Below are positions 16,462 to 25,011 of a DNA stretch of 64,000 nt, piece by piece (within the stretch, counting starts at the first letter, position 1; each line of letters opens with the position of its first letter). A program made the translations under genes and the position numbers. The stretch comes from Amycolatopsis sp. GM8. Its GTDB lineage: Bacteria; Actinomycetota; Actinomycetes; Mycobacteriales; Pseudonocardiaceae. Location: assembly GCF_021653975.1 (NCBI RefSeq), contig NZ_JAJKFK010000006.1:1-64000 (forward strand), written 5' to 3'. Under the pieces are notes generated by a model. It saw only the letters and a program-made list of their open reading frames with translations. It made no database searches and was not told the DNA's origin.

Positions 16462-16543
16462 ACCCTGGAGCCCGGCATGGCCGTAGACAAGCAGATCCAC
16501 CAGCTAGAGCCAGAGATCGACAAGGCGCTCCTACCGTTCATGG

Positions 16544-16936
16544 ATGCCAAATTACGACGGCATCGCGGCGACCCGCGAACTCCAACGCCTCGGCCACTAC
16601 CTGCTGGGCATGGGCCAAAGCGCGCTCCTCGAAGGCGGCATCCAACGCGCCGACCTCGACGCCGCGATCGACACCGTGGAGGTCATCACCGAAGACCGCA
16701 ACAACCCGCGCGTCGTTTCGCCCGGCCTCCGCGAACTCATCCCGGTCCAACTGGACCAACTGCGGGCCGTGCGCCAAGCGCTCGTGGCCGACACGCCTGC
16801 GGTCCGGCAGGACACACCCGAGTACCTGGCGATTCTCGCCGCCCTGGATGCCGTCGTCGCGGCTGCTGCCAGCTTGAGCGCAGTGCTCGACTTCAACCTC
16901 GTGCACACCATGCCGAACACCCCGTGTACCCCGTAA
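16544..16936 (+). CDS. Hypothetical helical element protein
   Basis: A 130-residue, mostly helical soluble protein (RELQRLGHYLLGMGQSALLE, then LDAAIDTVEVITED). No family recognised. A competing frame opens at 16477 but soon becomes arginine-rich, so I prefer this one; its start could instead be read through from that earlier frame if there is a sequence error. It lies between two GntR genes. Confidence 0.55.
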   Translation: MPNYDGIAATRELQRLGHYLLGMGQSALLEGGIQRADLDAAIDTVEVITEDRNNPRVVSPGLRELIPVQLDQLRAVRQALVADTPAVRQDTPEYLAILAALDAVVAAAASLSAVLDFNLVHTMPNTPCTP

Positions 16937-16942
16937 GTCGTG

Positions 16943-17221
16943 ATGACGATGATCCCCGGTGAATGGATGAGGCCGCGCATCGACCAGTTCGAGCCAGACC
17001 ACGACAGCCCGGTCTACATCTACATCCAGGTCGCCAACCACCTGGCCGCCCGCATCGCAGCCGGCGACCTACCGCCCGGCGCCCGACTCCTGGCTGAACG
17101 CGACCTGGCCGCCGACTACAGCGTCTCGGTCCTCACCGCACGCCGCGCCGTCGCCGAGCTACGCGACCGCGGCCTCGTCGAGACAGTCCCCGTGAAGGGA
17201 ACGTTCGTCATCGAACGCTGA
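16943..17221 (+). CDS. GntR winged-helix-only regulator
   Basis: A 92-residue protein consisting only of the GntR DNA-binding domain (VYIYIQVANHLAARIAAGDL, LLAERDLAADYSVSVLTARR, then VKGTFVIE). The ligand domain is absent, as in many regulators carried by integrative elements. A GTG one codon upstream is an alternative start. It is the last gene before the restriction-modification operon; the 197 bp between them hold no gene that I can support. Confidence 0.75.
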   Translation: MTMIPGEWMRPRIDQFEPDHDSPVYIYIQVANHLAARIAAGDLPPGARLLAERDLAADYSVSVLTARRAVAELRDRGLVETVPVKGTFVIER

Positions 17222-17418
17222 CGGCCACTCCTGGTTGGCGGACGCGATCATGTCCGGTCGGGCCGAAGGCTATCGGTCAGCGCCGCACATTGTCGCGAGC
17301 ACCTCGCCAACGACCCCTAGCTGGGCACTACACCTCGCGCTACCCGGCGATCCCATCTACCAAGCGGCGCACGTTGGGGCGTGTCTACGACGGGCCTGTC
17401 AGTGCCGGTCCCTAAGCT

Positions 17419-19095
17419 GTGCCCGTGACACTTGTGATCCCCGGCATCCAGAACTACGGCGAGGTCTTTACCCGCCGGTGGGTGGTCGAGGTACTGCTCG
17501 ATCTGACCGGTTACACCGCCGACCGTGATCTTGGTTCCTTGCGCCTGGTGGAGCCGTCATGCGGCTCTGGGGCATTCCTCGGTCCCATCGTCGAGCGGCT
17601 CATCGCGAGTACCCAGTCCTACGAACGCGAGTTCTCCTCACTTGGCGATGCGATTCGGGCGTACGACCTCCAAGCCGAGCACGTGGCGGTTTCCCGCGCG
17701 CTCTGTCGCGACCTCCTGATCGCAGCCGGCGCACCCGGCTCCACCGCAGAAGCGCTGGCGGAGAAGTGGATTGATCACGCCGACTTCCTATTACACGAGG
17801 TGAGTGGCAGTGCCGCTGACGTTGTGATCGGGAACCCGCCGTACATTCGCTACGACGACCTCTCGGATGACCTCGCAGCGCGGTACCGCAGTACCTGGCC
17901 GACGATGCGCGGCCGGGGTGACATCTTCGTCGGGTTCATCGAACGGTCACTCCGGCTGCTGAAGCCCAGTGGCAAGGTCGGTTTCATCTGCGCCGACCGG
18001 TGGATGCGGAACCAGTACGGGGCTGACCTACGAGAATTGGTGGCGCGCGACTACGCGGTTGAGCACATCTGGACGATGCACGACGTGGACGCGTTCGAGC
18101 GGTCGGTCTCGGCGTACCCAGCGATTACGGTGCTCGGCAACCACGCTCAGGCGTCAGCCGTTGTTGCTGACACGACCAGTGAGTTCGGGGCTGCCAGCGC
18201 GCACGCGCTGGTGAAGGCTGTCCAGGACGGGGGTTTCGAGGAGTTCGTCGGTAAAGGGGTGAAGGCTCATCGGCTTCCGCACTGGTTCGACGGCGGTGAA
18301 CTGTGGCCCACCGGCTCTCCCGCGCGGCTGGCGCTGATCGAGTACCTCAACGACAATTTCGGTCCTCTGCATGACCCGGACACCCAGACGAAGGTGTCCA
18401 TCGGGGTCGCGACCGGCGCGGACAAGGTGTACGTCATCCAGGACCCCACCGTTGTGGAATCAGACCGTGTTCTCCCTCTCGCAATGCGCCGCGATCTCAT
18501 GTCCGGCACGTTCGAGTGGCAGGGCAACTACCTGATCAATCCGTGGGCCGAGGACGGGTCGCTCGTATCGCTCGCCGACTATCCCCAGATGGCGGCTTAC
18601 TTGTCGAACCATCCGGTTCTGCGTGAGCGGTTCGTGGCGAAGAAGGATCCGGGGTCCTGGTACCGCACGATCGACAAGGTGCAGTCCAGCCTCACCGGCA
18701 AGTCGAAACTGCTCCTCCAAGACATGAAGACGACCATCCACCCCGTGTTGGAGACGGGCGGCTACTACCCGCACCACAACTTGTATTACGTCATCTCTGA
18801 TGCCTGGGACATGGAAGTCCTCGGCGGCATCCTGTTGTCCCAGATCGCGCAGGCATTCATCGAGGCGTACTGCGTGCGGATGCGCGGCGGCACCCTTCGG
18901 TTCCAGGCCCAGTACCTCAAGCGCATCCGGGTACCGAAGCCTGACAAGATCGATGCGGACATCGAGCAGGCCCTACGGGGCGCATTTCGGACCCGCGACA
19001 CCAACGCGGCGACACAGGCGGCAGCTGCTGCCTACGGCATAGACCTGAAGGAATACGACCTGATGCCTCATGGGGGCGGGGTGGACGCGACGTGA
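17419..19095 (+). CDS. N6-adenine DNA methyltransferase (PaeR7I/XhoI type)
   Basis: A 558-residue type II modification enzyme. The SAM-binding motif I is VEPSCGSGAFL (44-54) and the catalytic motif IV is NPPY (139-142, IGNPPYIRYDD). A large C-terminal target-recognition region follows. The adjacent nuclease is PaeR7I-like, so the methylated site is expected to be CTCGAG at the adenine. The start is GTG at 17419 or two codons later. Its stop overlaps the nuclease start (GTGA). Confidence 0.9.
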   Translation: MPVTLVIPGIQNYGEVFTRRWVVEVLLDLTGYTADRDLGSLRLVEPSCGSGAFLGPIVERLIASTQSYEREFSSLGDAIRAYDLQAEHVAVSRALCRDLLIAAGAPGSTAEALAEKWIDHADFLLHEVSGSAADVVIGNPPYIRYDDLSDDLAARYRSTWPTMRGRGDIFVGFIERSLRLLKPSGKVGFICADRWMRNQYGADLRELVARDYAVEHIWTMHDVDAFERSVSAYPAITVLGNHAQASAVVADTTSEFGAASAHALVKAVQDGGFEEFVGKGVKAHRLPHWFDGGELWPTGSPARLALIEYLNDNFGPLHDPDTQTKVSIGVATGADKVYVIQDPTVVESDRVLPLAMRRDLMSGTFEWQGNYLINPWAEDGSLVSLADYPQMAAYLSNHPVLRERFVAKKDPGSWYRTIDKVQSSLTGKSKLLLQDMKTTIHPVLETGGYYPHHNLYYVISDAWDMEVLGGILLSQIAQAFIEAYCVRMRGGTLRFQAQYLKRIRVPKPDKIDADIEQALRGAFRTRDTNAATQAAAAAYGIDLKEYDLMPHGGGVDAT

Positions 19096-19802
19096 CGGCG
19101 AGCTACGAGGACTACAACGCAGCTGTTAAGGCATTCTGGGCGGGCCGGGATCTTCAGACGCAGAAGCAGATCGAGACGGGGAAGGTGGACGCTGGCGCCC
19201 GCGGGTCGGTGACCGGTGGGCTGCATCTCAACGCTCTGCAAGAGTTGATCGCGCGTGAGTTCGCTCCGCTTGCTGACCTCGGCGCCACCGTGCGACAGAC
19301 CGGCATCATCCCGCTTCCTGGTTACTACAGGCGCGCGAAGAACTGGGACATCGTGGTGACCTACAACGACATCTTGGTAGCAGCCATCGAGTGCAAGTCC
19401 CAGGTCGGCTCGTTCGGCAACAACTTCAACAACCGGACCGAGGAAGCAATCGGTAACGCTGTTGACCTGTGGCGTGCCTACGATGCCGGGCTTGTGGGGA
19501 CGATCAAGCCATGGCTTGGCTTCGCCCTCGTGTTTGAACGTGCTCCCGGTTCATTAGCACCCGTCCGCGACCAGGGCAAGCCGCTGTACCGAACTGACCC
19601 AGCCTTCGACAATTCCTCGTACACAAGCCGTTATCAACTGCTCTTCCAACGCCTCGTCCGCGAACGCCTCTACGACGCTGCGTGCCTCATCAGCACAGTC
19701 CAGGGCGAAGGCATTCACCACGAACCACTGCGGGAAGTGTCCACACGCAACCTGACAGCAGCAATCGCAGGCCGGGTCGCGTACATCAAAGGACTCGCGT
19801 AG
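19092..19802 (+). CDS. PaeR7I-family type II restriction endonuclease
   Basis: A 236-residue nuclease. The active site of the PD-(D/E)xK type is visible as WDIVVTYNDILVAAIECKSQ (D86, E100, K102), followed by the family hallmark VGSFGNNFNNRTEEAIGNAV. PaeR7I and XhoI cut CTCGAG; this enzyme very likely shares that specificity. It is co-translated with the methyltransferase (GTGA overlap). The pair is cargo of the integrative element. Confidence 0.9.
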   Translation: MTASYEDYNAAVKAFWAGRDLQTQKQIETGKVDAGARGSVTGGLHLNALQELIAREFAPLADLGATVRQTGIIPLPGYYRRAKNWDIVVTYNDILVAAIECKSQVGSFGNNFNNRTEEAIGNAVDLWRAYDAGLVGTIKPWLGFALVFERAPGSLAPVRDQGKPLYRTDPAFDNSSYTSRYQLLFQRLVRERLYDAACLISTVQGEGIHHEPLREVSTRNLTAAIAGRVAYIKGLA

Positions 19803-19850
19803 GTGTGGCCTCGGCGGGGCCACACACCGATGACCGGCTGCGGGCCGCAC

Positions 19851-20606
19851 TCACACAACCCCGTCCGACGATGTGTAGGCCGGTTCTAGCTGGGCTGGTC
19901 CGTCAGCGCGGTTGCGGGGCGAGGCCCCAGCGGGTGGAAAGTGGCTGGATTGCCGCCACCGCCGCAGTACCTTCCGGCCGTAGTTGTTTGTCCCAGCGAT
20001 CCGGTCCAGCTCCGCGCCGGTCGGCGTGCGCCCCTTGGCGCGCTGGGTCACGTAGTACGCCCACATCCGTTGTTCGGCGGTCGGCTCGGCCGGCGGTTGA
20101 GACTGCTCCGGGACTACCGCGAGACGCACCACCCGCCCCATCTCGGGCCCGATCTCGGCTGTCTCGCCGGTCTCGGTGATGGTCTCGTTCGCGGTCTCGG
20201 CACGGTGGCGCTTGAGCGCACGGTTGAGCAGTTCGACGGCCAGCAGCAGCGCGAGCGGCGGGCACGCCGCCACGGCCACAGCCAACACGCTCAACTCCGG
20301 CGCCGCCGCCACGTTCGCGCAGAGCGAGAGACAGATGCCAAAGACGAACGCCAACCAGGCCGCCCACCGGCCGCCGGCACGACGGCCGTGGCCGGTCTTC
20401 CACAGCTCGACCGTGGCCATAGTCAACAAGCCGTCGACAATCAGCGGCCAGATCGCGGCCGTGGCCTCGTCGGCACCGAAGCGCATTGCGAACTGGCTGC
20501 CGTGTCGGTAGGGGGCGTAGGCGGCGCCGAGCGCGACCAGCGCCGTACAGGCGCATTGCACCCACAGCGAGCGGTCCCGTCGGGCCGGGGATGCCGGGGT
20601 GTTCAC
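19851..20606 (-). CDS. DUF2637 membrane protein of the integrative element
   Basis: A 251-residue protein. Four hydrophobic segments lie in the first 130 residues (for example CTALVALGAAYAPYR, AIWPLIVDGLLTMATVELWK, WLAFVFGICLSLCANVAAA), the DUF2637 pattern found in spread proteins of actinomycete conjugative elements. The C-terminal half is cytosolic, with a helix-turn-helix-like AKGRTPTGAELDRIAGTNNY. The GTG at 20606 has GGGAGGTG upstream and overlaps the previous stop (GTGA). It likely takes part in intramycelial transfer, by family association only. Confidence 0.8.
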   Translation of the reverse strand: MNTPASPARRDRSLWVQCACTALVALGAAYAPYRHGSQFAMRFGADEATAAIWPLIVDGLLTMATVELWKTGHGRRAGGRWAAWLAFVFGICLSLCANVAAAPELSVLAVAVAACPPLALLLAVELLNRALKRHRAETANETITETGETAEIGPEMGRVVRLAVVPEQSQPPAEPTAEQRMWAYYVTQRAKGRTPTGAELDRIAGTNNYGRKVLRRWRQSSHFPPAGASPRNRADGPAQLEPAYTSSDGVV

Positions 20607-20803
20607 CGCAGCACACCTCCCGCCGCACGCCGACCCTCGTCCGGGCAGCAGCCGATGCAGGCGAACACCTGCGAGCCGGTCACCGACCGGCCGACCGGAA
20701 CATGTGGGACGTGGACATGGGGGCAGTCCGCTCCGCACGACACGCAGGCCAGCCCGTCGGCCTGCCGGGCGGTCATCCTGGCGACGATCGTGTCGCGGCT
20801 CAT
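20603..20803 (-). CDS. Small zinc-finger-like element protein
   Basis: A 66-residue protein with CVSCGADCPHVHVPH and CIGCCPDEGRR, giving two CxxC-type knuckles with His residues that could bind zinc. Similar short proteins precede DUF2637 genes in actinomycete integrative elements. It is translationally coupled to the DUF2637 gene by a GTGA overlap. Confidence 0.6.
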   Translation of the reverse strand: MSRDTIVARMTARQADGLACVSCGADCPHVHVPHVPVGRSVTGSQVFACIGCCPDEGRRAAGGVLR

Positions 20804-20813
20804 CGGGAACCAC

Positions 20814-21297
20814 CTGCCGCCAGACGACGGGTACCCACCGGGCAGATCGTGATCTCAGGACCGTCGACCAGCACTTCGCGGTTCGTATGCTGACACGTTA
20901 GGTCCACGTGCGAGTCAGTTAGAACCAAGAGCCGAAAATGGGGCTGGTTGAGCGTCGGTTATGGCTCGTCGTTGCTTCATTCGCGGTGTTCCGCTCTGCG
21001 GTTCCGGGTGATCCCCAAAGTTGCGGAAATCCGCAGGTTACGGCCTGTATTGCGCGGAGTGGGTGTTGGTTGTACCGCGTGGGGGGTACGAACCCACGCT
21101 AATACTCGGCGGCTGTCGAACGACTCGGATGCTTGCGCGGACGACGGTTGCGGCTTGGCAATGGGAGCACCGTGGGGAGCAGATCGGGAGCAAACATGTG
21201 CGCTGAACATCCCTGCTCAGCCACTAACGTCTCTCAACGAAGCCGTCCTACCTGCGGAAGTCCCGTTTCCGCAGCTAGGACGGTTGGCGGAGCATAG
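20814..21297. other. Gene-free element end with inverted repeats
   Basis: About 480 bp without a supported gene. It holds a TGCGGA-AA-TCCGCA palindrome (21022-21035), a GCGTGGG/CCCACGC inverted repeat (21079-21101) and the large hairpin described separately. It is likely the promoter region for the minus-strand pair plus recombination or regulatory sites near the attachment site. Confidence 0.5.
21243..21283. repeat. 17-bp inverted repeat beside the attachment site
   Basis: Left arm CCGTCCTACCTGCGGAA and right arm TTCCGCAGCTAGGACGG pair at 16 of 17 positions around a 7-nt loop. The inner TGCGGAA/TTCCGCA repeats the core of the palindrome at 21022. It ends 14 bp before the tRNA fragment, so it could be a recombinase accessory site or a terminator. 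Confidence 0.6.
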
Positions 21298-21342
21298 TTG
21301 ACACGGTAGAGGTCACTGGTTCGATCCCAGTATCGCGCACCA
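21298..21342 (+). other. 3' fragment of tRNA-Val(GAC): attachment site of the element
   Basis: The sequence begins in the anticodon loop (TTGACAC, anticodon GAC). It continues with the 3' anticodon stem GGTAG, the T-arm ACTGG-TTCGATC-CCAGT, the acceptor strand ATCGCGC and an encoded ACCA end. The 5' half of the tRNA is absent; sequence upstream of the loop is unrelated. Actinomycete integrative elements recombine in the 3' half of tRNA genes and leave exactly such a duplicate. The intact tRNA-Val should lie at the other end of the element, to the left; none was found within this window. Confidence 0.7.
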
Positions 21343-21433
21343 TCTGTTCATGCTGGTCAGACGGCCTGTCGGTGATCTTCGCCGGCGGGCCGTTGGTGTG
21401 TTGTGGGACGGTTTGGGAATTCACCATCCCCGG

Positions 21434-22699
21434 TCAGCGGCCCCTGAGGAAGGTTCGGAGTTCGAAGCCGTCCTGCCGGGCGTCGGTGGGTTCGGGTCGG
21501 CGACCACCGGGGGCGAGGATCTTGCGGGCCGCCATGTGGTCGGATGGCTTGTTGACCGACTCCACGGCGACCAGCCGGTCTCCGCTAAAACGGAGCACGG
21601 AGAAGCTGCCCGACGTGTCGTCCCCGAGCAGCACGTGGTCGTCGCCGGGGGTGCCGAGGCCGGCGATCTGCAGTTTCGCGTCGTACTGGTGGGTCCAGAA
21701 CCACGGCACGCTGCGGTAGCCCGCCGAGACACCGGTGGTGAGCCGGGCGGCGAGATGGCGCGCGTGGTCCACGGCGTTCTGCACCGACTCCAGCCGGGTC
21801 GGGCCCGGGGCGTGGACGCTGGGATAGCTGGCACAGTCCCCGATCGCACTGATGTGCGGGTCGGACGTCCGCAGGTGCTCGTCCACCTCGATCCCGCCGG
21901 TGACCGGACACACGCCGAGCCCGGCCTCGGCGGCGAGGTCGGTGTTGGGCAGGGCGCCGATCCCGATCAACACGAGGTCGGCGTCGATCTTCTCGCCGTC
22001 GTCGAGTTCGACCGAGCGGACGGCGCCCGAACTGCCGTGGAGCTCGCGGACGGCGCGGCCCAGCAGCAGACGCACCCCGTGGGAACGGTGCAGTTCGGTC
22101 AGGTACCCGGAGATCGCGGGAGCGACCGCCCGGGCCATCGGGCGGTCGAGGCTCTCCACCACGGTGACGCGGTGCCCGCGCACGACCGCGGCGGCCGCGA
22201 CCTCCATCCCGATGAAGCCGCCCCCGATGATCACCACGTCGCGCGGTTCAGCGAGTGCCACTCTCAGCGAGTCGGCGTCGGTGAGGGTGCGCAGCACGGC
22301 GACCCCAGCAAGGTCGGTACCGGGCACCGGGAGCGGGCGGGCCCGGGTGCCGGTGGCGAGGACCAGGTGGTCGTAGTGGAGCCGCTCGCCGCCGGAGAGT
22401 TCCAGCCGTCGCGCCGCTGTGTCGAGCGCGCTGACCCGCGTTCGTGGCCGCACACGGATGTCGCGGCTGGTGTAGAAGGCTTCGGTGCGCAGCAGTACGG
22501 CCGACCCGTCCGCGGTCGCGCCGAGATAGGCCTTCGACAACGGCGGACGCTGGTAGGGAAGACCAGGTTCGTCCCCGACCAGGGTGAGCGGACCGGTGTG
22601 CCCGGCGTCGCGCAGTGACGCCGCGAACTGGAAGCCTGCCTGGCCGGTCCCCACGACGACGACACTCGCTCCCGGCGCGAGGGTTCCGGTCGTGGTCAC
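21434..22699 (-). CDS. NAD(P)H-dependent ferredoxin reductase (P450-type)
   Basis: A 421-residue FAD enzyme that passes electrons from NAD(P)H to the 2Fe-2S ferredoxin. The FAD loop VVVGTGQAG is at 15-22, LPYQRPPLSKAYL is typical of putidaredoxin and rhodocoxin reductases, IIGGGFIGMEVA is the NAD(P)-binding loop, and AIGDCAS binds FAD. The GTG at 22699 overlaps the upstream stop (GTGA). It is last of the five-gene operon and most likely serves the P450 at 25012. Confidence 0.9.
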   Translation of the reverse strand: MTTTGTLAPGASVVVVGTGQAGFQFAASLRDAGHTGPLTLVGDEPGLPYQRPPLSKAYLGATADGSAVLLRTEAFYTSRDIRVRPRTRVSALDTAARRLELSGGERLHYDHLVLATGTRARPLPVPGTDLAGVAVLRTLTDADSLRVALAEPRDVVIIGGGFIGMEVAAAAVVRGHRVTVVESLDRPMARAVAPAISGYLTELHRSHGVRLLLGRAVRELHGSSGAVRSVELDDGEKIDADLVLIGIGALPNTDLAAEAGLGVCPVTGGIEVDEHLRTSDPHISAIGDCASYPSVHAPGPTRLESVQNAVDHARHLAARLTTGVSAGYRSVPWFWTHQYDAKLQIAGLGTPGDDHVLLGDDTSGSFSVLRFSGDRLVAVESVNKPSDHMAARKILAPGGRRPEPTDARQDGFELRTFLRGR

Positions 22700-24639
22700 G
22701 AGCCGGCGCCCGCTGCCGGGGCGAGCCGGAACGTGAACGTGAGTTCGCGCCACTCACGGGCGTCGGTGCGCCCGTCGGGTGCCGGGCCGGTGCGCGGTGT
22801 GAAGTCGACGATGAGGTCGTCCTTGACGCCGAAGACCGCGTCCGAATCGAGGTAGGGCCCGCCTCGCACGAACAGCTGGGTGACCAACTGCTGGTGGCCG
22901 GGGGACTGGATCAAGAAGTGCAGGTGCGGGGCCCGGTAGGGATGCCGGCCGGTCGCGCTCAGCATGGCGCCGACCGGACCGTCGTCGGGAATGGGGTATT
23001 CCGAGGGCAGGATGGACCGGAACCGCAGCCTGCCCTCGCCGTCGGTGCGCAGCCGGCCGCGCAGGACGGGGCCGTCGAGGTCGGGCAGCTGGACGTCGTA
23101 GAAGCCGTCGTCATTGGACTGCCAGACGTCGACGATCGCGTCCGCAGCCGGTCGGCCGGCGGTGTCGGTGACCAGGACGTCGACGTACAACGGGGTGCCG
23201 GGGGCACCGCGGCTGATGTCGCTGCCCTGCGGCAGTTCTGGCGGCCCCTGCACGTAGAACGGACCGAGCACCGCGGACGGTGTGCTGTCGGGCGTGCGGG
23301 AGTTCGTCAGCAGATCGACCACGCTCGACAGCCCGAGGGTGTCGGAGAGGAGCACGAACTCCTGGCGGGTGTCGCTGCAGAGCTGACCGGTCCGGGTGAG
23401 GAAGTCGATGCCGTACTGCCATTCGGACTGGGTGAGGTCGTTGTCGGCGGCGAAGGCGTGCAGGCGCCGCACGAGGTCGGTGAGCAGGTGACGAAGACGC
23501 GGGTCCTCCGTCCCGGCGAAGCTCTCCACGACCTGCTCGGTGATGCGGGCTGTTGCCGGCGCCGTACCGCCGGGGGGACGTTCGCCCACCCAGGCTCGGT
23601 GCAGGAGCCCGGCGAGCCCGTCCCGGGTCAGCGCGGCGGGGTTGGGATAGGGCGTGGCGCTCGCCAGTTCGGCCGCCCGGTCGAGGTCGGTCTCGGCGAG
23701 TCCGAGTTCGCACAGTGACGTCGGTCCGCCGGCCTCCTGGATCAGGTCGAACACGGCGGCCGGCGCGTCCTCGCCGCGAACGGCACCGATCGCCTCGGCG
23801 ATGCGCCGCATCGCGTCCGGGGCGGCCGCGGCGTTGTAGGCCATGGCGTGCGGAAGGACGACCGTGTGGGTCGGGGCGTGCGGCAGGTCGAAGCTGCCGC
23901 CGAGGGTGTGGCAGAGCTTGTGATGCAGGCCCATGCCCACCGAGCCGAGGCAGGTCCCGGCGAGCCAGGCCCCCCGCAGGAGGTCCGCCCGGGTGCCGAG
24001 GTCGCGGGGGTCCTGACGCAGCCGGCGCAGCCCGCGGGTCAGCAGGGTGATCGCGTCGAGCGCGAGGGCGTCCGTGACCGGCTCGGCCTCGGGGGAGTAC
24101 AGCGCCTCGACGGCGTGGGCAAGCGCGTTGACAGCGCTGGTCACCGACATCGGGACGGGCAGGTCGGCGGAGAGCTCCACGTCGTAGATGACGGTCTCCG
24201 GGAGGATCTCCGGTGACGAGTGGGTGGTCTTGACGCCGTCCGCCGTCTCGCCGAGGACCGGTGTGACCTCTGAGCCGGCGTAGGTGGTCGGGAGAACGAC
24301 CTGGTCCACCCCGGTCCGGGAGGCGAGGGCCTTGGCCAGACCGGTGGTGGAGCCGCCGCCGACCGCGACGACGCAGTCGGCCCCGGCCTCGCGCAGCACC
24401 CCGAGCGCGGTCGTGGTCACCTCGACGGGGGTGTGCATGGTGGCGCCGTCGAAGCGGGCCACGGCGAGTGGTCCGAGGGCCTTCTCGACCCGGTCGCCGA
24501 GCTCGGCGAGATCGGGTGAGGCGAGCACCAGCACCCGGGCGCGGCCGAGGCGCTCGACCTCGTCAGGGACGGTTACCAGGGTGCCCGCACCGAACACGAT
24601 CCGGGCCGGGTGGGCTGTGCGGACGAAGCTCGTCACCAA
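22696..24639 (-). CDS. Fused maleylacetate reductase / hydroxyquinol 1,2-dioxygenase
   Basis: A 647-residue bifunctional protein. Residues 1 to about 355 form an iron-containing alcohol dehydrogenase-type maleylacetate reductase (VAVGGGSTTGLAKALA for NAD(P), metal site around LHHKLCHTLGGSFDLPHAPT). After a short Gly/Pro linker (ERPPGGTAP), residues from about 362 form an intradiol ring-cleavage dioxygenase with Fe ligands Tyr514, Tyr548, His572 and His574 (PHLHF). The dioxygenase cleaves hydroxyquinol to maleylacetate and the reductase makes 3-oxoadipate, so two consecutive steps are joined. Separate proteins are the more familiar arrangement. No broken reading frame is seen at the junction. 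Confidence 0.92.
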   Translation of the reverse strand: MVTSFVRTAHPARIVFGAGTLVTVPDEVERLGRARVLVLASPDLAELGDRVEKALGPLAVARFDGATMHTPVEVTTTALGVLREAGADCVVAVGGGSTTGLAKALASRTGVDQVVLPTTYAGSEVTPVLGETADGVKTTHSSPEILPETVIYDVELSADLPVPMSVTSAVNALAHAVEALYSPEAEPVTDALALDAITLLTRGLRRLRQDPRDLGTRADLLRGAWLAGTCLGSVGMGLHHKLCHTLGGSFDLPHAPTHTVVLPHAMAYNAAAAPDAMRRIAEAIGAVRGEDAPAAVFDLIQEAGGPTSLCELGLAETDLDRAAELASATPYPNPAALTRDGLAGLLHRAWVGERPPGGTAPATARITEQVVESFAGTEDPRLRHLLTDLVRRLHAFAADNDLTQSEWQYGIDFLTRTGQLCSDTRQEFVLLSDTLGLSSVVDLLTNSRTPDSTPSAVLGPFYVQGPPELPQGSDISRGAPGTPLYVDVLVTDTAGRPAADAIVDVWQSNDDGFYDVQLPDLDGPVLRGRLRTDGEGRLRFRSILPSEYPIPDDGPVGAMLSATGRHPYRAPHLHFLIQSPGHQQLVTQLFVRGGPYLDSDAVFGVKDDLIVDFTPRTGPAPDGRTDAREWRELTFTFRLAPAAGAGS

Positions 24640-24663
24640 TGGAGTTCCTCTTCTCGGTTCGGG

Positions 24664-24984
24664 TCAGCTCTGCTCGTCGGCGACCCGCACGACCAGCCCG
24701 TCGACCGCGTCGGTGACGGGGAGCTGGCAGGACAACCGGCTGGCGGGCGTGCGCGGCGACACGGTGCACTCGAGCATCTCCTCCTCGGCGACGGAAATGG
24801 CGGGCAGTTCGTCGACCGGGCCGTCTTCGAGGTAGACGTGGCAGGTGGCGCACATGGCGTTGCCGCCGCATTCCGCGACGATGCCGCCGACGTCGTTCTG
24901 CACCGCCGTCAGCATGACGGTGCTGCCCGGTGCCGCGTCGACGGTCACGACCTCCTCGCCGACGTGATAAGTGATCTTCGGCAT
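24664..24984 (-). CDS. 2Fe-2S ferredoxin (adrenodoxin/putidaredoxin type)
   Basis: A 106-residue electron carrier. Cluster ligands are Cys39, Cys45, Cys48 (ECGGNAMCATC) and Cys86 (LSCQLP). It lies 27 bp after the P450 gene and directly upstream of the reductase-dioxygenase fusion, and probably shuttles electrons from the reductase at 21434 to the P450. Confidence 0.93.
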   Translation of the reverse strand: MPKITYHVGEEVVTVDAAPGSTVMLTAVQNDVGGIVAECGGNAMCATCHVYLEDGPVDELPAISVAEEEMLECTVSPRTPASRLSCQLPVTDAVDGLVVRVADEQS

Positions 24985-25011
24985 TCTTGCCTCCTGCGGT
25001 CGGTTGTGCGG

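Noticed and set aside
16477..16962. 161-codon frame overlapping the hypothetical gene at 16544
   Set aside because: After about 30 residues it becomes Arg/Pro-rich shadow sequence; the alternative frame has a balanced helical composition.
21043..21110. Second tRNA-like T-arm near 21080
   Set aside because: The GCGTGGG/CCCACGC repeat has a 9-nt loop and lacks the other tRNA arms.
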